Origin: Rufibacter hautae
GTDB taxonomy: Bacteria > Bacteroidota > Bacteroidia > Cytophagales > Hymenobacteraceae
DNA length: 64,000 nucleotides
Reading direction: 5' to 3'
Assembly: GCF_008271695.1 (NCBI RefSeq)
Contig: NZ_VKKY01000003.1
Coordinates: 372,001 to 436,000, forward strand
A program made the translations under genes and the position numbers. Numbering within the stretch: the first letter of the stretch is position 1; each line of letters opens with the position of its first letter. This document shows, piece after piece, positions 26,152 through 34,725 of the stretch. The notes under the pieces were generated by a model. The model was given only the letters and a program-made list of their open reading frames with translations. It had not been told where the DNA came from and searched no databases.

Positions 26152-27264
26152 TTATTCTTTGACATGGGTGAGTTTGAACCGAAGGGTAGTGCCCTGGCCC
26201 ACTTCGCTGTACACCGAGATGGCGGATTTGTGCGCCTCCACAATGTGCTTGGAGATGGCCAGCCCCAGTCCCGATCCACCGCCCGAGACATCCCGGGTGC
26301 GGCTTTTGTCTATGCGATAGAAGCGCTCAAAAATACGGTTTTGGTGCTCCTTGGGAATACCCGGTCCGTCGTCCTGCACGGTTACCAGCGTCTTTTTCTT
26401 CCCGTCCTGGAACGAGAGCCAGATGTTGCCGTCTTCCGAGCCGTACTTGATGGCGTTGTCTATGAGGTTCACGAGCACTTGCTTGATGCGGCCGCGGTCG
26501 CCAATCACCCGGTAAACCTCGTCAGGGGCGTTGAGCAGATGAATGCTGATGTTTTTGGCGTGCGCCTTGCCTTCCAGCTGCTCCACAACCTCGTGGCCCA
26601 ACTCATTTAGGTCAAACCGGGATTTCTTCATCTGCATCACGCCTTTCTCCAGTTGGGAGATGGTGATGAGGTCCTGCACCAGCGTGTCCAGGCCGTCCAG
26701 GCTTTTGGCGGCTTTCATCAGGAACTTGTCACGGACGCGCTCATCGTCCATGGCGCCGTCCAGGAGCGTATGGATGAAGCCTTGCGCCGCGAAGATGGGG
26801 GTTTTGAGCTCGTGGGAGACATCGGCAAGGAACTCGCGGCGCATGGCCTGCAAGCGCTTGAGCTCCTCAATCTCCTTCTGGTTGCGCTCGGCCAGGAGAT
26901 AGATCTCGTCTTTGATGCGCTGCAGGGGATCTGGCCGGAAAAGGAACTTGGTGCTCATCTGCTTGAACTCCTTCCGCTTGAATTTCTCCAGCCCGGCGTA
27001 GATGTTGTTGATCTCCCTGAAGATCAACGCCTCATAGGAGAAATACACCAGCAGAAAACAGGAAGAGAACGTGAGCGCCAGGGCCAGCACCCGCTGTTTG
27101 AACTCCAGGTACGGCGAAATGCCCAGGTAAATGGCAATAATAAGCGCCACCAGCACCGAGATGAGGATGGCAATTCTCTGCGAACTCAGCTTTATTCCTC
27201 TGGGAGGAGGAGGTGCAGCCGGGGTAGGAGGGACAGGTTTAGTCGGTGTTGAATTTGTAGCCAA
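26152..27264 (-). CDS. Sensor histidine kinase, PhoR-like
   Basis: 370 residues: a Pro-rich cytoplasmic tail (about 10-22), two membrane helices (about 30-50 and 58-80) with almost no periplasmic loop, a helical linker, the HisKA box FLADVSHELKTPIF (phospho-acceptor His151) and a HATPase domain with N, G1 and G2 boxes (NLIDNAIKYG, DDGPGIP, SGLGLAISKHIVE). The lack of a sensing loop suggests it reads a membrane or partner-protein signal. Its start overlaps the regulator gene by 26 bases, so both are translated together. Confidence 0.93.
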   Translation of the reverse strand: MATNSTPTKPVPPTPAAPPPPRGIKLSSQRIAILISVLVALIIAIYLGISPYLEFKQRVLALALTFSSCFLLVYFSYEALIFREINNIYAGLEKFKRKEFKQMSTKFLFRPDPLQRIKDEIYLLAERNQKEIEELKRLQAMRREFLADVSHELKTPIFAAQGFIHTLLDGAMDDERVRDKFLMKAAKSLDGLDTLVQDLITISQLEKGVMQMKKSRFDLNELGHEVVEQLEGKAHAKNISIHLLNAPDEVYRVIGDRGRIKQVLVNLIDNAIKYGSEDGNIWLSFQDGKKKTLVTVQDDGPGIPKEHQNRIFERFYRIDKSRTRDVSGGGSGLGLAISKHIVEAHKSAISVYSEVGQGTTLRFKLTHVKE

Positions 27265-27931
27265 CGCCTTTAATGGTCTTTATTTGGTCTTCGCCTATTT
27301 TCTCCCGCACCTTTCTAATGTGCACATCCACGGTACGGGCAATCACAAACACATCACTTCCCCACACATTGTTCAGGAGCTCATCGCGGGAGAACACCTT
27401 GTTGGGCGTGGTGGCCAGGAAAGAAAGCAGCTCAAACTCCTTTTTAGGCAGGGTGATCTTCTGCTCGCCTTTGTGCACGATGAAGCTGGTGCGGTCAATG
27501 CGCAACCCACCGATCTCTATGACCTGGGTCTGCTCTGAATCCTGGCCCGTATCGCGGCGCTTATAAGCAGCCAATCGGCTGATGAGCGCGCGGGGCTTGA
27601 TGGGTTTCACGATGAAGTCATCGGCGCCGGCGTCAAAGGCGGCCACCTCAGAGAACTCCTCTGAGCGGGCGGTCAGGAAAAGGATATGGGTGTCTTTGAA
27701 CTTAGGCTTCTCGCGCAGTTGGCGGCAAGCCGTGATGCCGTCCATTACGGGCATCATCACATCCAGCAGGATAATATCTGGGAGGAACTTCTTGGCCACG
27801 TCCAGGGCTACCTGGCCGTTCTGGGCGTGTGCCACTTCGTAGCCTTCCTTCTCCAGGTTATACTGTAATAGCTCCACGATGTCTGGGTCATCGTCTACTA
27901 CCAGAATCTTGTATTTGGCCGGCGTTTGCAT
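27239..27931 (-). CDS. OmpR/PhoB-family response regulator
   Basis: 230 residues. Receiver domain 1-120 with the acidic pocket VVDDDPD and phospho-acceptor Asp57 in IILLDVMMPVMDG, conserved Lys in VKPIKP; winged-helix DNA-binding domain about 135-230, ending TIKGVGYKFNTD. Partner of the kinase encoded immediately downstream. It resembles the PhoP/RprY-like regulators of Bacteroidota; the regulon is unknown. Confidence 0.95.
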   Translation of the reverse strand: MQTPAKYKILVVDDDPDIVELLQYNLEKEGYEVAHAQNGQVALDVAKKFLPDIILLDVMMPVMDGITACRQLREKPKFKDTHILFLTARSEEFSEVAAFDAGADDFIVKPIKPRALISRLAAYKRRDTGQDSEQTQVIEIGGLRIDRTSFIVHKGEQKITLPKKEFELLSFLATTPNKVFSRDELLNNVWGSDVFVIARTVDVHIRKVREKIGEDQIKTIKGVGYKFNTD

Positions 27932-28139
27932 AGAATGCGTTTTACTTGAAAGAGCAATACACTACTGGCCATCTCCTTGAAAGCCAGGTTGAAACTGCGC
28001 GGTGAGAAAAGCGGGTCTCTGAATTTCAGGATAAAGATAAGGAATAGTTGTGGGCCGCCGCTTCATTTACCCGCCAGGAACTATTTAGTAACAATTTTTT
28101 AATATTCAGCCATTTTTCTGGCATAGTAGGGAAAATTGA

Positions 28140-28177
28140 GTTTTAAACTTGGTTTTTGCAAAACAGCCTTAAAGCAG
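28140..28177. repeat. Dispersed palindrome, degenerate copy 11
   Basis: GTTTTAAACTTGGTTTT against AAAACAGCCTTAAAGC; about two thirds of stem positions still pair. It abuts the following terminator. Confidence 0.45.
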
Positions 28178-28215
28178 AAAGACGCTGTAAGGATGAACCT
28201 AACAGCGTCTTTCTG
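28175..28215 (-). terminator. Terminator of the 130-residue repeat protein gene
   Basis: CAGAAAGACGCTGT and ACAGCGTCTTTCTG are exact complements, 14-base stem with a 13-base loop, 25 bases past the stop at 28240 on the minus strand. No long U run follows. Confidence 0.65.
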
Positions 28216-28239
28216 CCCCTTGTAAAGAACGTGGACGTT

Positions 28240-28632
28240 TCAGCCACTGATCTGGTCAACCTTCCCGGTTATGAAGCTGTAGGAGATTTTTGTTGTCCCT
28301 ATTTGGTTGACTCGGTTCTCAAAATCATAAGAGATTTTTTCAGAACCAATCCTATTAATGCGTCCATCCAGGTCATAGCTGATGGTTGTGTTTCCCACTT
28401 TCTTTAATCGGCCATCCATATCAAAGTCTATGTCTCCGTCAGCATCAATGGCAAAGTTGGTTACTTTGCCTGTTGGAGAGATCAAGATTTGAAACTCAGT
28501 TTTCTTGATCTTGAAACTCAGGTTACCCTGCTCTGTAAGGTAAGCGGTTTTGGAATTCTGCGCGTTTGCTCCCAAAGAGAATAGGAGAAGAAACCCTATC
28601 AAAACAGATGCAGCCCTAAGTCTTGCTCCCAT
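28240..28632 (-). CDS. Exported protein with 16-residue repeats
   Basis: 130 residues with a signal peptide (1 to about 24, LGANAQ). From residue 58 to the end it consists of four units of 16 residues, consensus G-R-[LIV]-x-x-[IV]-G-x-x-x-I-S-Y-D-x-[DE]: units begin at about 58, 74, 90 and 106, with a partial fifth. Such alternating pattern suggests a small beta-solenoid or a stack like those of YD/RHS repeats, but the units are shorter. I do not recognise a named family. It stands alone between two terminator-like hairpins. Likely periplasmic or surface protein of unknown role. Confidence 0.7.
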   Translation of the reverse strand: MGARLRAASVLIGFLLLFSLGANAQNSKTAYLTEQGNLSFKIKKTEFQILISPTGKVTNFAIDADGDIDFDMDGRLKKVGNTTISYDLDGRINRIGSEKISYDFENRVNQIGTTKISYSFITGKVDQISG

Positions 28633-28670
28633 GATGTTGTTACTTTATGAATAATAAAATGTCGGCTTGT

Positions 28671-29480
28671 TTACTTCACTACCGCAAGTCTGCTCTGGAG
28701 GCCATTGTATTTGTACAGGTCCACTTTCACGGAGCCCACGAACATTTCGGCCTGGAACATCACCGGGATTTTGTTTTCGTCATCAGAGAAATACACCGTG
28801 ATGGCGTCTTCACCGCTGAAGAGTCTGTTTTTGGGCATTCTTGGCACCAGGCGGTGTGCCCTGATCTTGCCGGCTTTGGTTTCCACCACGGTCTTGCCAC
28901 GGTAGGTAACGGTCATGTCAAATACTTCGTCGCCCAGGAAGCCCTGCATTCTGATGGTCTGGCCCGGACGGTAGGTGTTCAGGTCCAGGGTACGCAGGTA
29001 GTAGAACCCACTGATCATGTCCTGGGCGTTGTCTGGCACTTTGTAGACCTGGTTTTTCTTCTCGTCGCGGCTGTCATTCACCACCACGGTGTTCTTGAAG
29101 TGGTCAAAGTCGGTGGTTTCCTTGCGGCGGTACTTACCTTCTTCAATGTTGCGGTGGAAACGGAGCGGCAGCATGGACGAGGTGTCAATAAAAGAGGTCC
29201 AGGTGTCGCGTACGCGGTGGAAGAAGTCAAAAGACCCGCTGGTTCTACCCACCACCGAGGTCTGGTAACACGGGCGGTTATTGATGCGCTGCAAGTTGGG
29301 TGACACGTGGATGGTAGCCTCACCGGCGTTGATCAGGCCGTAGTGCACTTTGTATTGGAGGACCTCGCCGGGGGCAAAGGAGTCATTCTTCACGGTGCGC
29401 AGCGTGTCCTCTAAGGCAAAGCCACTCAATACTAATCCTAACAGCGGTACAATAAATAATAGATGATGTTTTACACGCAT
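28671..29480 (-). CDS. DUF3108 domain protein
   Basis: 269 residues with an N-terminal signal or membrane anchor (LLFIVPLLGLVLSG). The body matches DUF3108: FAPGEVLQYKVHYGLINAGEATI, then FFHRVRDTWTSFID, and a C-terminal VYFSDDENKIPVMFQAEMFVGSVKV. These proteins are periplasmic beta-rich proteins resembling lipoprotein-carrier (LolA-like) folds; no enzymatic motif. It has a good promoter 64 bases upstream and no partner in the same operon. Confidence 0.85.
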   Translation of the reverse strand: MRVKHHLLFIVPLLGLVLSGFALEDTLRTVKNDSFAPGEVLQYKVHYGLINAGEATIHVSPNLQRINNRPCYQTSVVGRTSGSFDFFHRVRDTWTSFIDTSSMLPLRFHRNIEEGKYRRKETTDFDHFKNTVVVNDSRDEKKNQVYKVPDNAQDMISGFYYLRTLDLNTYRPGQTIRMQGFLGDEVFDMTVTYRGKTVVETKAGKIRAHRLVPRMPKNRLFSGEDAITVYFSDDENKIPVMFQAEMFVGSVKVDLYKYNGLQSRLAVVK

Positions 29481-29550
29481 AAGCCAATCTTTCCTATATG
29501 CCTGGGCTATTCAAATGTCGTACCAATTCCTGCCAGATCAGGAGCGTATA

Positions 29551-29581
29551 CAAAGTTATAGGTTTTCAGGTGGAACTCAAC
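29551..29581 (-). promoter_or_regulatory. Bacteroidota-type promoter of the DUF3108 gene
   Basis: On the minus strand GTTG (29581-29578), 19-base spacer, TAACTTTG (29558-29551), a full match to TAnnTTTG at the usual spacing. Leader of about 65 bases to the ATG at 29480. Confidence 0.6.
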
Positions 29582-29589
29582 TTAAACAG

Positions 29590-29617
29590 AAACGGCACCT
29601 AAAAAGGTGCCGTTTTG
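29590..29617 (-). terminator. Terminator of recA
   Basis: AACGGCACC and GGTGCCGTT pair around AT-rich loop bases, extended by flanking A and T. It lies about 17 bases past the recA stop and just upstream of the DUF3108 promoter. Confidence 0.8.
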
Positions 29618-29633
29618 TGAAAAAAACGAAAGA

Positions 29634-30668
29634 TTACTCTTTGTCTTCAAGGGCAGCGGCCACTTTCTCTGGCTCGCCTTTTACTATGGCCCTAATCTTA
29701 TTTTCAATCTCCTGCATGAGCTCTTCGTTGTCTAACAGGAACTGCTTCACGGCGTCGCGGCCCTGGCCTAAACGGTCACCGTTGTAAGAGAACCAGGAAC
29801 CTGATTTCTGTACCACGCTCAGTTCCACACCCAGATCAAGGATCTCACCTACTTTGGAGATACCCTCGCCGTACATGATGTCAAACTCCACTACTTTGAA
29901 CGGAGGCGCCACCTTGTTTTTCACCACTTTCACTTTGGTGCGGTTACCGGTGATGCTGTCCGGACCTTCTTTGATTTGGCCAATACGACGGATATCCAGA
30001 CGCACGGAAGCGTAGAACTTAAGGGCGTTACCACCGGTAGTGGTCTCTGGGTTACCAAACATCACCCCAATCTTCTCACGAAGCTGGTTAATGAAGATAC
30101 AGCAGCAACCGGTTTTGTTGATGGTACCGGTAAGCTTTCTCAAGGCCTGAGACATCAAACGCGCCTGCAGACCCATTTTGCTCTCGCCCATGTCGCCTTC
30201 CAGTTCGCCTTTAGGCACCAGCGCGGCCACAGAGTCAATCACAATAATATCAATAGCACCGGAACGGATCAGATGGTCGGCGATCTCCAGGGCCTGCTCA
30301 CCATTGTCTGGCTGCGAGATCAAGAGGTTCTCCGTATCAATGCCTAGTTTCTCAGCGTATGCTTTGTCGAAAGCGTGCTCGGCGTCAATGAACGCGGCAA
30401 GGCCACCTTTCTTCTGTGCCTCTGCAATGCAGTGCATGGTAAGCGTGGTTTTACCGGAAGATTCTGGTCCGTAGATCTCCACCACACGGCCACGCGGAAG
30501 ACCTCCAATACCCAAGGCAATGTCTAAGCCCAGGGAGCCGGTAGAAATGGCCGGGATGTCCTCCACCTGCGTATCGTTCAGCTTCATGACCGTACCTTTA
30601 CCGTAGGTCTTGTCCAGCTTGTCGATGGTGAGTTGGAGCGCTTTCAATTTCTCGCTTTGTACACTCAT
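29634..30668 (-). CDS. recA: Recombinase RecA
   Basis: 344 residues, standard length. Walker [11 protein letters not shown] (about 69-78), Walker B region [13 protein letters not shown], loop L1/L2 segment [21 protein letters not shown] and the C-terminal acidic tail (AAALEDKE). It promotes strand exchange and LexA-type co-protease activity. The gene is monocistronic, with a 300-base upstream region; CAAAACTA at 30866-30873 may be a -7 box on the minus strand but no -33 box is placed correctly. Confidence 0.98.
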   Translation of the reverse strand: MSVQSEKLKALQLTIDKLDKTYGKGTVMKLNDTQVEDIPAISTGSLGLDIALGIGGLPRGRVVEIYGPESSGKTTLTMHCIAEAQKKGGLAAFIDAEHAFDKAYAEKLGIDTENLLISQPDNGEQALEIADHLIRSGAIDIIVIDSVAALVPKGELEGDMGESKMGLQARLMSQALRKLTGTINKTGCCCIFINQLREKIGVMFGNPETTTGGNALKFYASVRLDIRRIGQIKEGPDSITGNRTKVKVVKNKVAPPFKVVEFDIMYGEGISKVGEILDLGVELSVVQKSGSWFSYNGDRLGQGRDAVKQFLLDNEELMQEIENKIRAIVKGEPEKVAAALEDKE

Positions 30669-31216
30669 GTCTGTGTTTTCTTTGCTTAATTATTTGTTGA
30701 ATTTACAACTTCCTGAGCCAATCTGCAAACGCTAGCCGCGGCGTTTGTGGTGCTTGCCAGACTCTTTCCGGAGGCGTAAAAATGAAACACCCAAAGTACC
30801 GGAATTGTCCCCTGATTTACTACTTTTTTTAGTTAATTTTTCTGGTCTATTGCTATTTTAAATAGCAAAACTACAACCCTCAAGTAACCATTCAGTTATA
30901 GCGTGGCAGGGCGCTCAGGGTTTCCATCCTTGCTTCTTGTCAACAGAAACAGGGGCAAATAAGTTACAGGGTGGGTAAGTATTTTAACGGATTGGGCCCG
31001 GGAAACGTAAGCCTTTTGGATCTCCGTTTTAGGCCCGCTTTCCGGGATATCGGCGGAAAACCAGGGCGGGCGGGTTTGCTCGCTTGGTTCCTGCGTTTCT
31101 TTTCTAGCCGTCTTTACCTACCTTTCGGGGAGAGGGGTACGGCAGAGCCGATGATGGGGATTTCTCCTTTTCTTTTTACCATTTCCCGTGGCAAAACGGG
31201 GCGTTCACAATTTGCT
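30669..31216. other. Divergent intergenic region upstream of recA
   Basis: About 550 bases. An open frame runs from 30971 into the next gene but has no signal-like or family-like N-terminus and was not accepted. One arm only of the dispersed palindrome (TTTTAGGCCCGCTTT at 31028) is seen. Nothing else is evident. Confidence 0.45.
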
Positions 31217-32386
31217 ATGTCTAAAAAGTGGCTTCTGCCAGCCTTGGTGGCGTTTTTCACAGGTCAGGTGGCCTTTGCGCAGTTAAACAACAAAGTTTTC
31301 GAGACTAAACAGCCAGTTAAACCAGAGCAGGCCGGTGAGCTGCAGTTGGGCATCAACGCTTTCGGGTACCAGAAGAACAATGAGTACTTCAATGACATCG
31401 CCGAAGGCTACACGCTGTTTGGCTATCACCTGAACCCGCGGCTCATCTACTTCGCCTCGCCGCACGTGCGCATTGACGCCGGGGTGCAGGTGCAGAAAGA
31501 CTTCGGCTCACGCCGATATTCACTGATGCAGCCCACCTTCACCATCCGCTACGAGAAAGACGACATGGCGCTGCTTTTCGGGACGCTCCAGGGCCACCTG
31601 AACCACGGCTACATTGAGCCGCTCTATGATTTTGAGCGCGTGATCACGAACCGGCTGGAGAACGGCCTCCAGTACCTCCTGGACAAGCCCAACCTAAAGC
31701 TGGATGTCTGGATTGATTGGCAACGGTACCTCCGGCGCCTGGATCCGTTCCAGGAAGAAGTGGCCGGCGGGATCTCCTCTGAGTTTACGCTCTACCGCAC
31801 GCCGGTTGCCCTCGGTTCTCCGGAAAACGACCCTAAAACGGAAACCTACATCGGCTTGCCGCTGCAGTTCACAGCCCAGCACCGGGGCGGGCAGATAGAC
31901 GTAACCGATTTGCCGTTGGTGACCTTGACCAATGTCGCGGCGGGGCTGGTGATCAGGAAAAACTATGATAAGAAATTTCTGAAGGCCCTGCATTTTCAGC
32001 CGTACGTGGTGGGCTGGAAAGATTTCTCCAATGAGAAGAACCTGGCGTTCAAGCAAGGCGGCGGGCTGTATCTCAACGCCGGCATTGACACCAAGTACCA
32101 GAACGTGATGCTGAGCTACTGGCGCGGCAACGGGTATTACTCAGAGTTGGGCGGCAAGCTGTACCCATCCGTTTCCTCCAACTTCAAAACCCCGGATTAC
32201 ACAGATGAGAACCGGCAGATTCTGATTGTGCGGTTCATGCATGACGTGGAGCTTATGGAAGGCCTGAGCCTTACCCTACGGCTTGAGCCTTTTCTTGACT
32301 TGAATAATCCCCAGCTGGAGTTCTCCAACAGCTTGTACCTCAATTTCAACTCAGATTTCTTTCTGGCCCGCCTGAAGAAAAGGTAA
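31217..32386 (+). CDS. Predicted outer-membrane beta-barrel protein
   Basis: 389 residues from the ATG at 31217, chosen because it begins a clear signal peptide (MSKKWLLPALVAFFTGQVAFAQ). The mature part is full of alternating strands with aromatic girdles (YTLFGYHLNPRLIYF, HVRIDAGVQVQKDFG, LYLNAGIDTKYQNVMLSYWRG) and ends with strands LYLNFNSDFFLARL, as in outer-membrane barrels of about 14-16 strands. The family is not one I can name. No partner is adjacent; it is followed by a palindrome and the convergent GNAT gene. Confidence 0.65.
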   Translation: MSKKWLLPALVAFFTGQVAFAQLNNKVFETKQPVKPEQAGELQLGINAFGYQKNNEYFNDIAEGYTLFGYHLNPRLIYFASPHVRIDAGVQVQKDFGSRRYSLMQPTFTIRYEKDDMALLFGTLQGHLNHGYIEPLYDFERVITNRLENGLQYLLDKPNLKLDVWIDWQRYLRRLDPFQEEVAGGISSEFTLYRTPVALGSPENDPKTETYIGLPLQFTAQHRGGQIDVTDLPLVTLTNVAAGLVIRKNYDKKFLKALHFQPYVVGWKDFSNEKNLAFKQGGGLYLNAGIDTKYQNVMLSYWRGNGYYSELGGKLYPSVSSNFKTPDYTDENRQILIVRFMHDVELMEGLSLTLRLEPFLDLNNPQLEFSNSLYLNFNSDFFLARLKKR

Positions 32387-32391
32387 CCTTT

Positions 32392-32427
32392 GTTTTAGGC
32401 CCGATTTCAGGAAAAGAGGCTTAAAAC
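32392..32427. repeat. Dispersed palindrome, copy 12, overlapping a stop codon
   Basis: GTTTTAGGCCCGATTTC pairs with GAGGCTTAAAAC with two mismatches. The right arm contains the TAA stop (32421-32423) and the last Phe codon of the convergent acetyltransferase gene. Confidence 0.75.
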
Positions 32428-33026
32428 CGTTTCCAGAGCAGGTGCGCGTTGGCATCGTCTTTCTTGAGGCGGTACACGTGGATGGGCTGGGGCGTACCAA
32501 TGCCGTTTTCTGGTGCCACGGGCGTGTAGGTCTTAAGGTGCGTGAAACCGCTGCGCTCGGCCACGCGCTGGCTTTTGTCATTGGTCACGGCGCAGCGTAG
32601 GTTGATGCACTCCATGCGCAGGTCCTGGAACGCGTACCGGGCCAGGCCCTTGAGTGCCTCGGTGGCGTAGCCTTTTCCTTCGGCCTGGTCTCCCAGGTAG
32701 TAGCCCACCTCAGAATAGGGTTTGCCGCGGGCCAGCCGCCGCAGGGTGATATCGCCCACGTAGTCATCAGACTCTTTCCGCCAGATCCCGAAACTGTACA
32801 GGTCCCCAGCCTTGTGTTGCGAGATGAACACCTTTATCCGGTGCTGGGCATCTGGCAGGGTGAGCACCGCCGAGGTGCGGTCTGGGAAATCGGGGAGGAG
32901 GCGGGCTCGGTTCTGGTGCAACAGCTCATAGAAGGCCGGCGCGTGCTCCACCGTATATGGAAGCAACCAAAGCCTTTCGGTGGAAATCTCTACTTTATAG
33001 GGTGGGGGGGTAACAGTTGGCTGCAT
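32421..33026 (-). CDS. GNAT N-acetyltransferase, RimJ/RimL-like
   Basis: 201 residues from the ATG at 33026; longer starts have no similarity. The RimL-type Acetyltransf_3 pattern is clear: ISTERLWLLPYTVEHAPAF, YVGDITLRRLARGKPYSEVGYYLG, then the acetyl-CoA loop QAEGKGYATEALKGLARYAF and the NDKSQRVAERSGFTHL block. It probably acetylates an N-terminal amine or a small molecule; substrate unknown. Its final residues and stop codon lie in a dispersed palindrome. Confidence 0.87.
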   Translation of the reverse strand: MQPTVTPPPYKVEISTERLWLLPYTVEHAPAFYELLHQNRARLLPDFPDRTSAVLTLPDAQHRIKVFISQHKAGDLYSFGIWRKESDDYVGDITLRRLARGKPYSEVGYYLGDQAEGKGYATEALKGLARYAFQDLRMECINLRCAVTNDKSQRVAERSGFTHLKTYTPVAPENGIGTPQPIHVYRLKKDDANAHLLWKRF

Positions 33027-33355
33027 AGGCGGGAAAGATAATCTTTTTGGGTGTACGGCCCCGCTAACCCGTAGATGCCAAAAAACCAACAATTTGTATC
33101 CATGGGCCGTTAAGGAAGTTGCTGTCTTATTGTCTTCTGCTCCAGTTTCTCCCCTGGTAAAGGTTTGGTCATGGAAGTAGGCAGGGGAGAAGGACGCCGC
33201 TTGTTTTGCCACCAGGCGCCTGTTTGGTTTCCAGTCAGAGACAAGGCCGTAACCCGACAGGGTAACCATAGCACCACCCTGTTTTCTGTGCTTTGCCTCT
33301 GGGGAACGGTGCAGGCGATAAGGTAGCTTGTTTTTTACCTGTTATTCAGAAAACC
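33027..33355. other. Divergent region between the GNAT and TIGR02587 genes
   Basis: 329 bases that remain open in both flanking frames but show no family similarity, no palindrome of the dispersed type and no clear promoter. Confidence 0.4.
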
Positions 33356-34240
33356 ATGCCGGAAAAGAGCCCCGTTCAGTCTTTGCAGGAGTATGGCCGA
33401 GGCGTCATTGGCGGCTTGCTGTTCAGTCTGCCCATGCTCTATACCATGGAGATCTGGTGGGCTAGCTTTACGGTGTCGCCGTGGCTCTTGCTGCTCTACA
33501 TTCTGGTGACCTCGGTCTCGCTCCTGGGGTATAACACCTATGCCGGTTTGCGGTCCAGTGCCTCCTGGAAAGAGATTGCTGTGGATTCTATTGAGGAGAT
33601 GGGGCTGGGCTTGGTACTGGGTTTCCTCTTCCTCTGGCTCTTGGGCTTGATCCAACCCACGGATATGTCTCTGGAGCGTATGGTGTACATGACGGTGGTG
33701 GAGGCCATGCCTATTGCCATTGGCGTTTCCATTGGTACGGCCCAATTGGGTTCCTCGGGGAAGGAGGAAGACGAGTCTGAAGAAAAGAAGCCCCAGGAAA
33801 GTATCCTGGCCAAGCAGGACGCAGGACCGGCTTCTACCTTGGAGCAGATTATGCTAGCCACCTGCGCCAGCCTGATCTTTGGCGCAAGCATCGCGCCTAC
33901 AGATGAGGTCATGAAAATCTCCGCCGATGTCAATCCGCTGCAGTTGCTGTTGGTCTTTCTGGTGTCTCTTGCCTTGAGCAGCGCCATCCTTTTCTACGTG
34001 GGATTCAGAGGATCTTATGAGACCCCGGCCAATGAGGCCCCTACCTTTTTGGAGGTGGTGTATGGGTTGAGCATCACCTATGCCACGGCGTTCTGCACCT
34101 CGGCCGGCGCGCTGTGGTTTTTCGGGCGCTTTGAAGGGTTGGGTTTGCAGGTCTGCGTGGAGGCTACGGTGGTGTTGGGCCTGGTATCGGCATTAGGAGC
34201 TTCGGCGGGACGGTTTTTGTTTGACCAGGAGTATAAATAA
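33356..34240 (+). CDS. TIGR02587 (DUF2391) family membrane protein
   Basis: 294 residues from the ATG at 33356. Seven or eight membrane helices, in two groups separated by a charged cytoplasmic segment (about 140-165, rich in Glu, Asp, Lys). The motif FGASIAPTDEVMKISADV is the most conserved part of the family, and IAPTDE with its acidic pair inside a helix suggests a polar site in the membrane. Function unknown. It is always found beside TIGR02588, as here, 11 bases downstream, so the two probably form one complex. Confidence 0.85.
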   Translation: MPEKSPVQSLQEYGRGVIGGLLFSLPMLYTMEIWWASFTVSPWLLLLYILVTSVSLLGYNTYAGLRSSASWKEIAVDSIEEMGLGLVLGFLFLWLLGLIQPTDMSLERMVYMTVVEAMPIAIGVSIGTAQLGSSGKEEDESEEKKPQESILAKQDAGPASTLEQIMLATCASLIFGASIAPTDEVMKISADVNPLQLLLVFLVSLALSSAILFYVGFRGSYETPANEAPTFLEVVYGLSITYATAFCTSAGALWFFGRFEGLGLQVCVEATVVLGLVSALGASAGRFLFDQEYK

Positions 34241-34251
34241 AGGAAAGCTGT

Positions 34252-34629
34252 ATGAATAAAAATCCGCTGGAGTGGTTCGTGTTTGGGATGAGTGTCTTGC
34301 TCATCCTTGCCCTACTGGGCTACCTGTCAGTGAAAGCATTTCACTATGAGCACACGCCACCGGATCTTAAAATCAAACTGCTTCCGGAGAAAGACCGGCC
34401 GGGTCAGAACATCCACAAGGTGGAACTGGTGAACATGGGAGAGCAGACCGCCGAGAACGTGATTGTGGAAGTTTCCCTTATGCAACAGGGCCAGGAAGTA
34501 GACAAAGCCGAGTTGCGGTTCCCGTTGGCACCAAAGGAAAGTGTGCAGGAAGCCTGGATCACCTTCAAGAAACCCAAACAGCCAGACCAGAAGATGTCGG
34601 TGCATATCTTGGGCTATAACAAACCATAA
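34252..34629 (+). CDS. TIGR02588 family protein
   Basis: 125 residues: one N-terminal membrane helix (WFVFGMSVLLILALLGYLSV) then an extracytoplasmic beta-sandwich domain (about 38-122: HKVELVNMGEQTAENVIVEVSL ... KMSVHILGY) resembling the CARDB/Ig-like fold. It is co-transcribed with the TIGR02587 membrane protein; the known co-occurrence of the two families supports a single functional unit of unknown role. Confidence 0.85.
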   Translation: MNKNPLEWFVFGMSVLLILALLGYLSVKAFHYEHTPPDLKIKLLPEKDRPGQNIHKVELVNMGEQTAENVIVEVSLMQQGQEVDKAELRFPLAPKESVQEAWITFKKPKQPDQKMSVHILGYNKP

Positions 34630-34675
34630 AAAGGCTGGGCCATGCAAGCATATCTTGCATGGCCCAGCCTTTTAT
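34628..34675. terminator. Bidirectional terminator
   Basis: AAAAAGGCTGGGCCATGCAAG and its complement form a 20-base perfect stem with a five-base loop, flanked by A and T runs on both sides. It serves the TIGR02588 gene on the plus strand and the gene ending at 34726 on the minus strand. Confidence 0.88.
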
Positions 34676-34725
34676 AATGGTCCTTAAAGGAGGAAAGGAA
34701 TCTCTGTCCTTAAGGCTTGCGCCAG

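Larger units (their letters stand above)
27932..28239. other. Intergenic region upstream of the response regulator
   Basis: 308 bases: a degenerate palindrome at 28140-28177 and a terminator at 28175-28215 belonging to the next gene. The rest shows no recognisable element. Confidence 0.5.
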
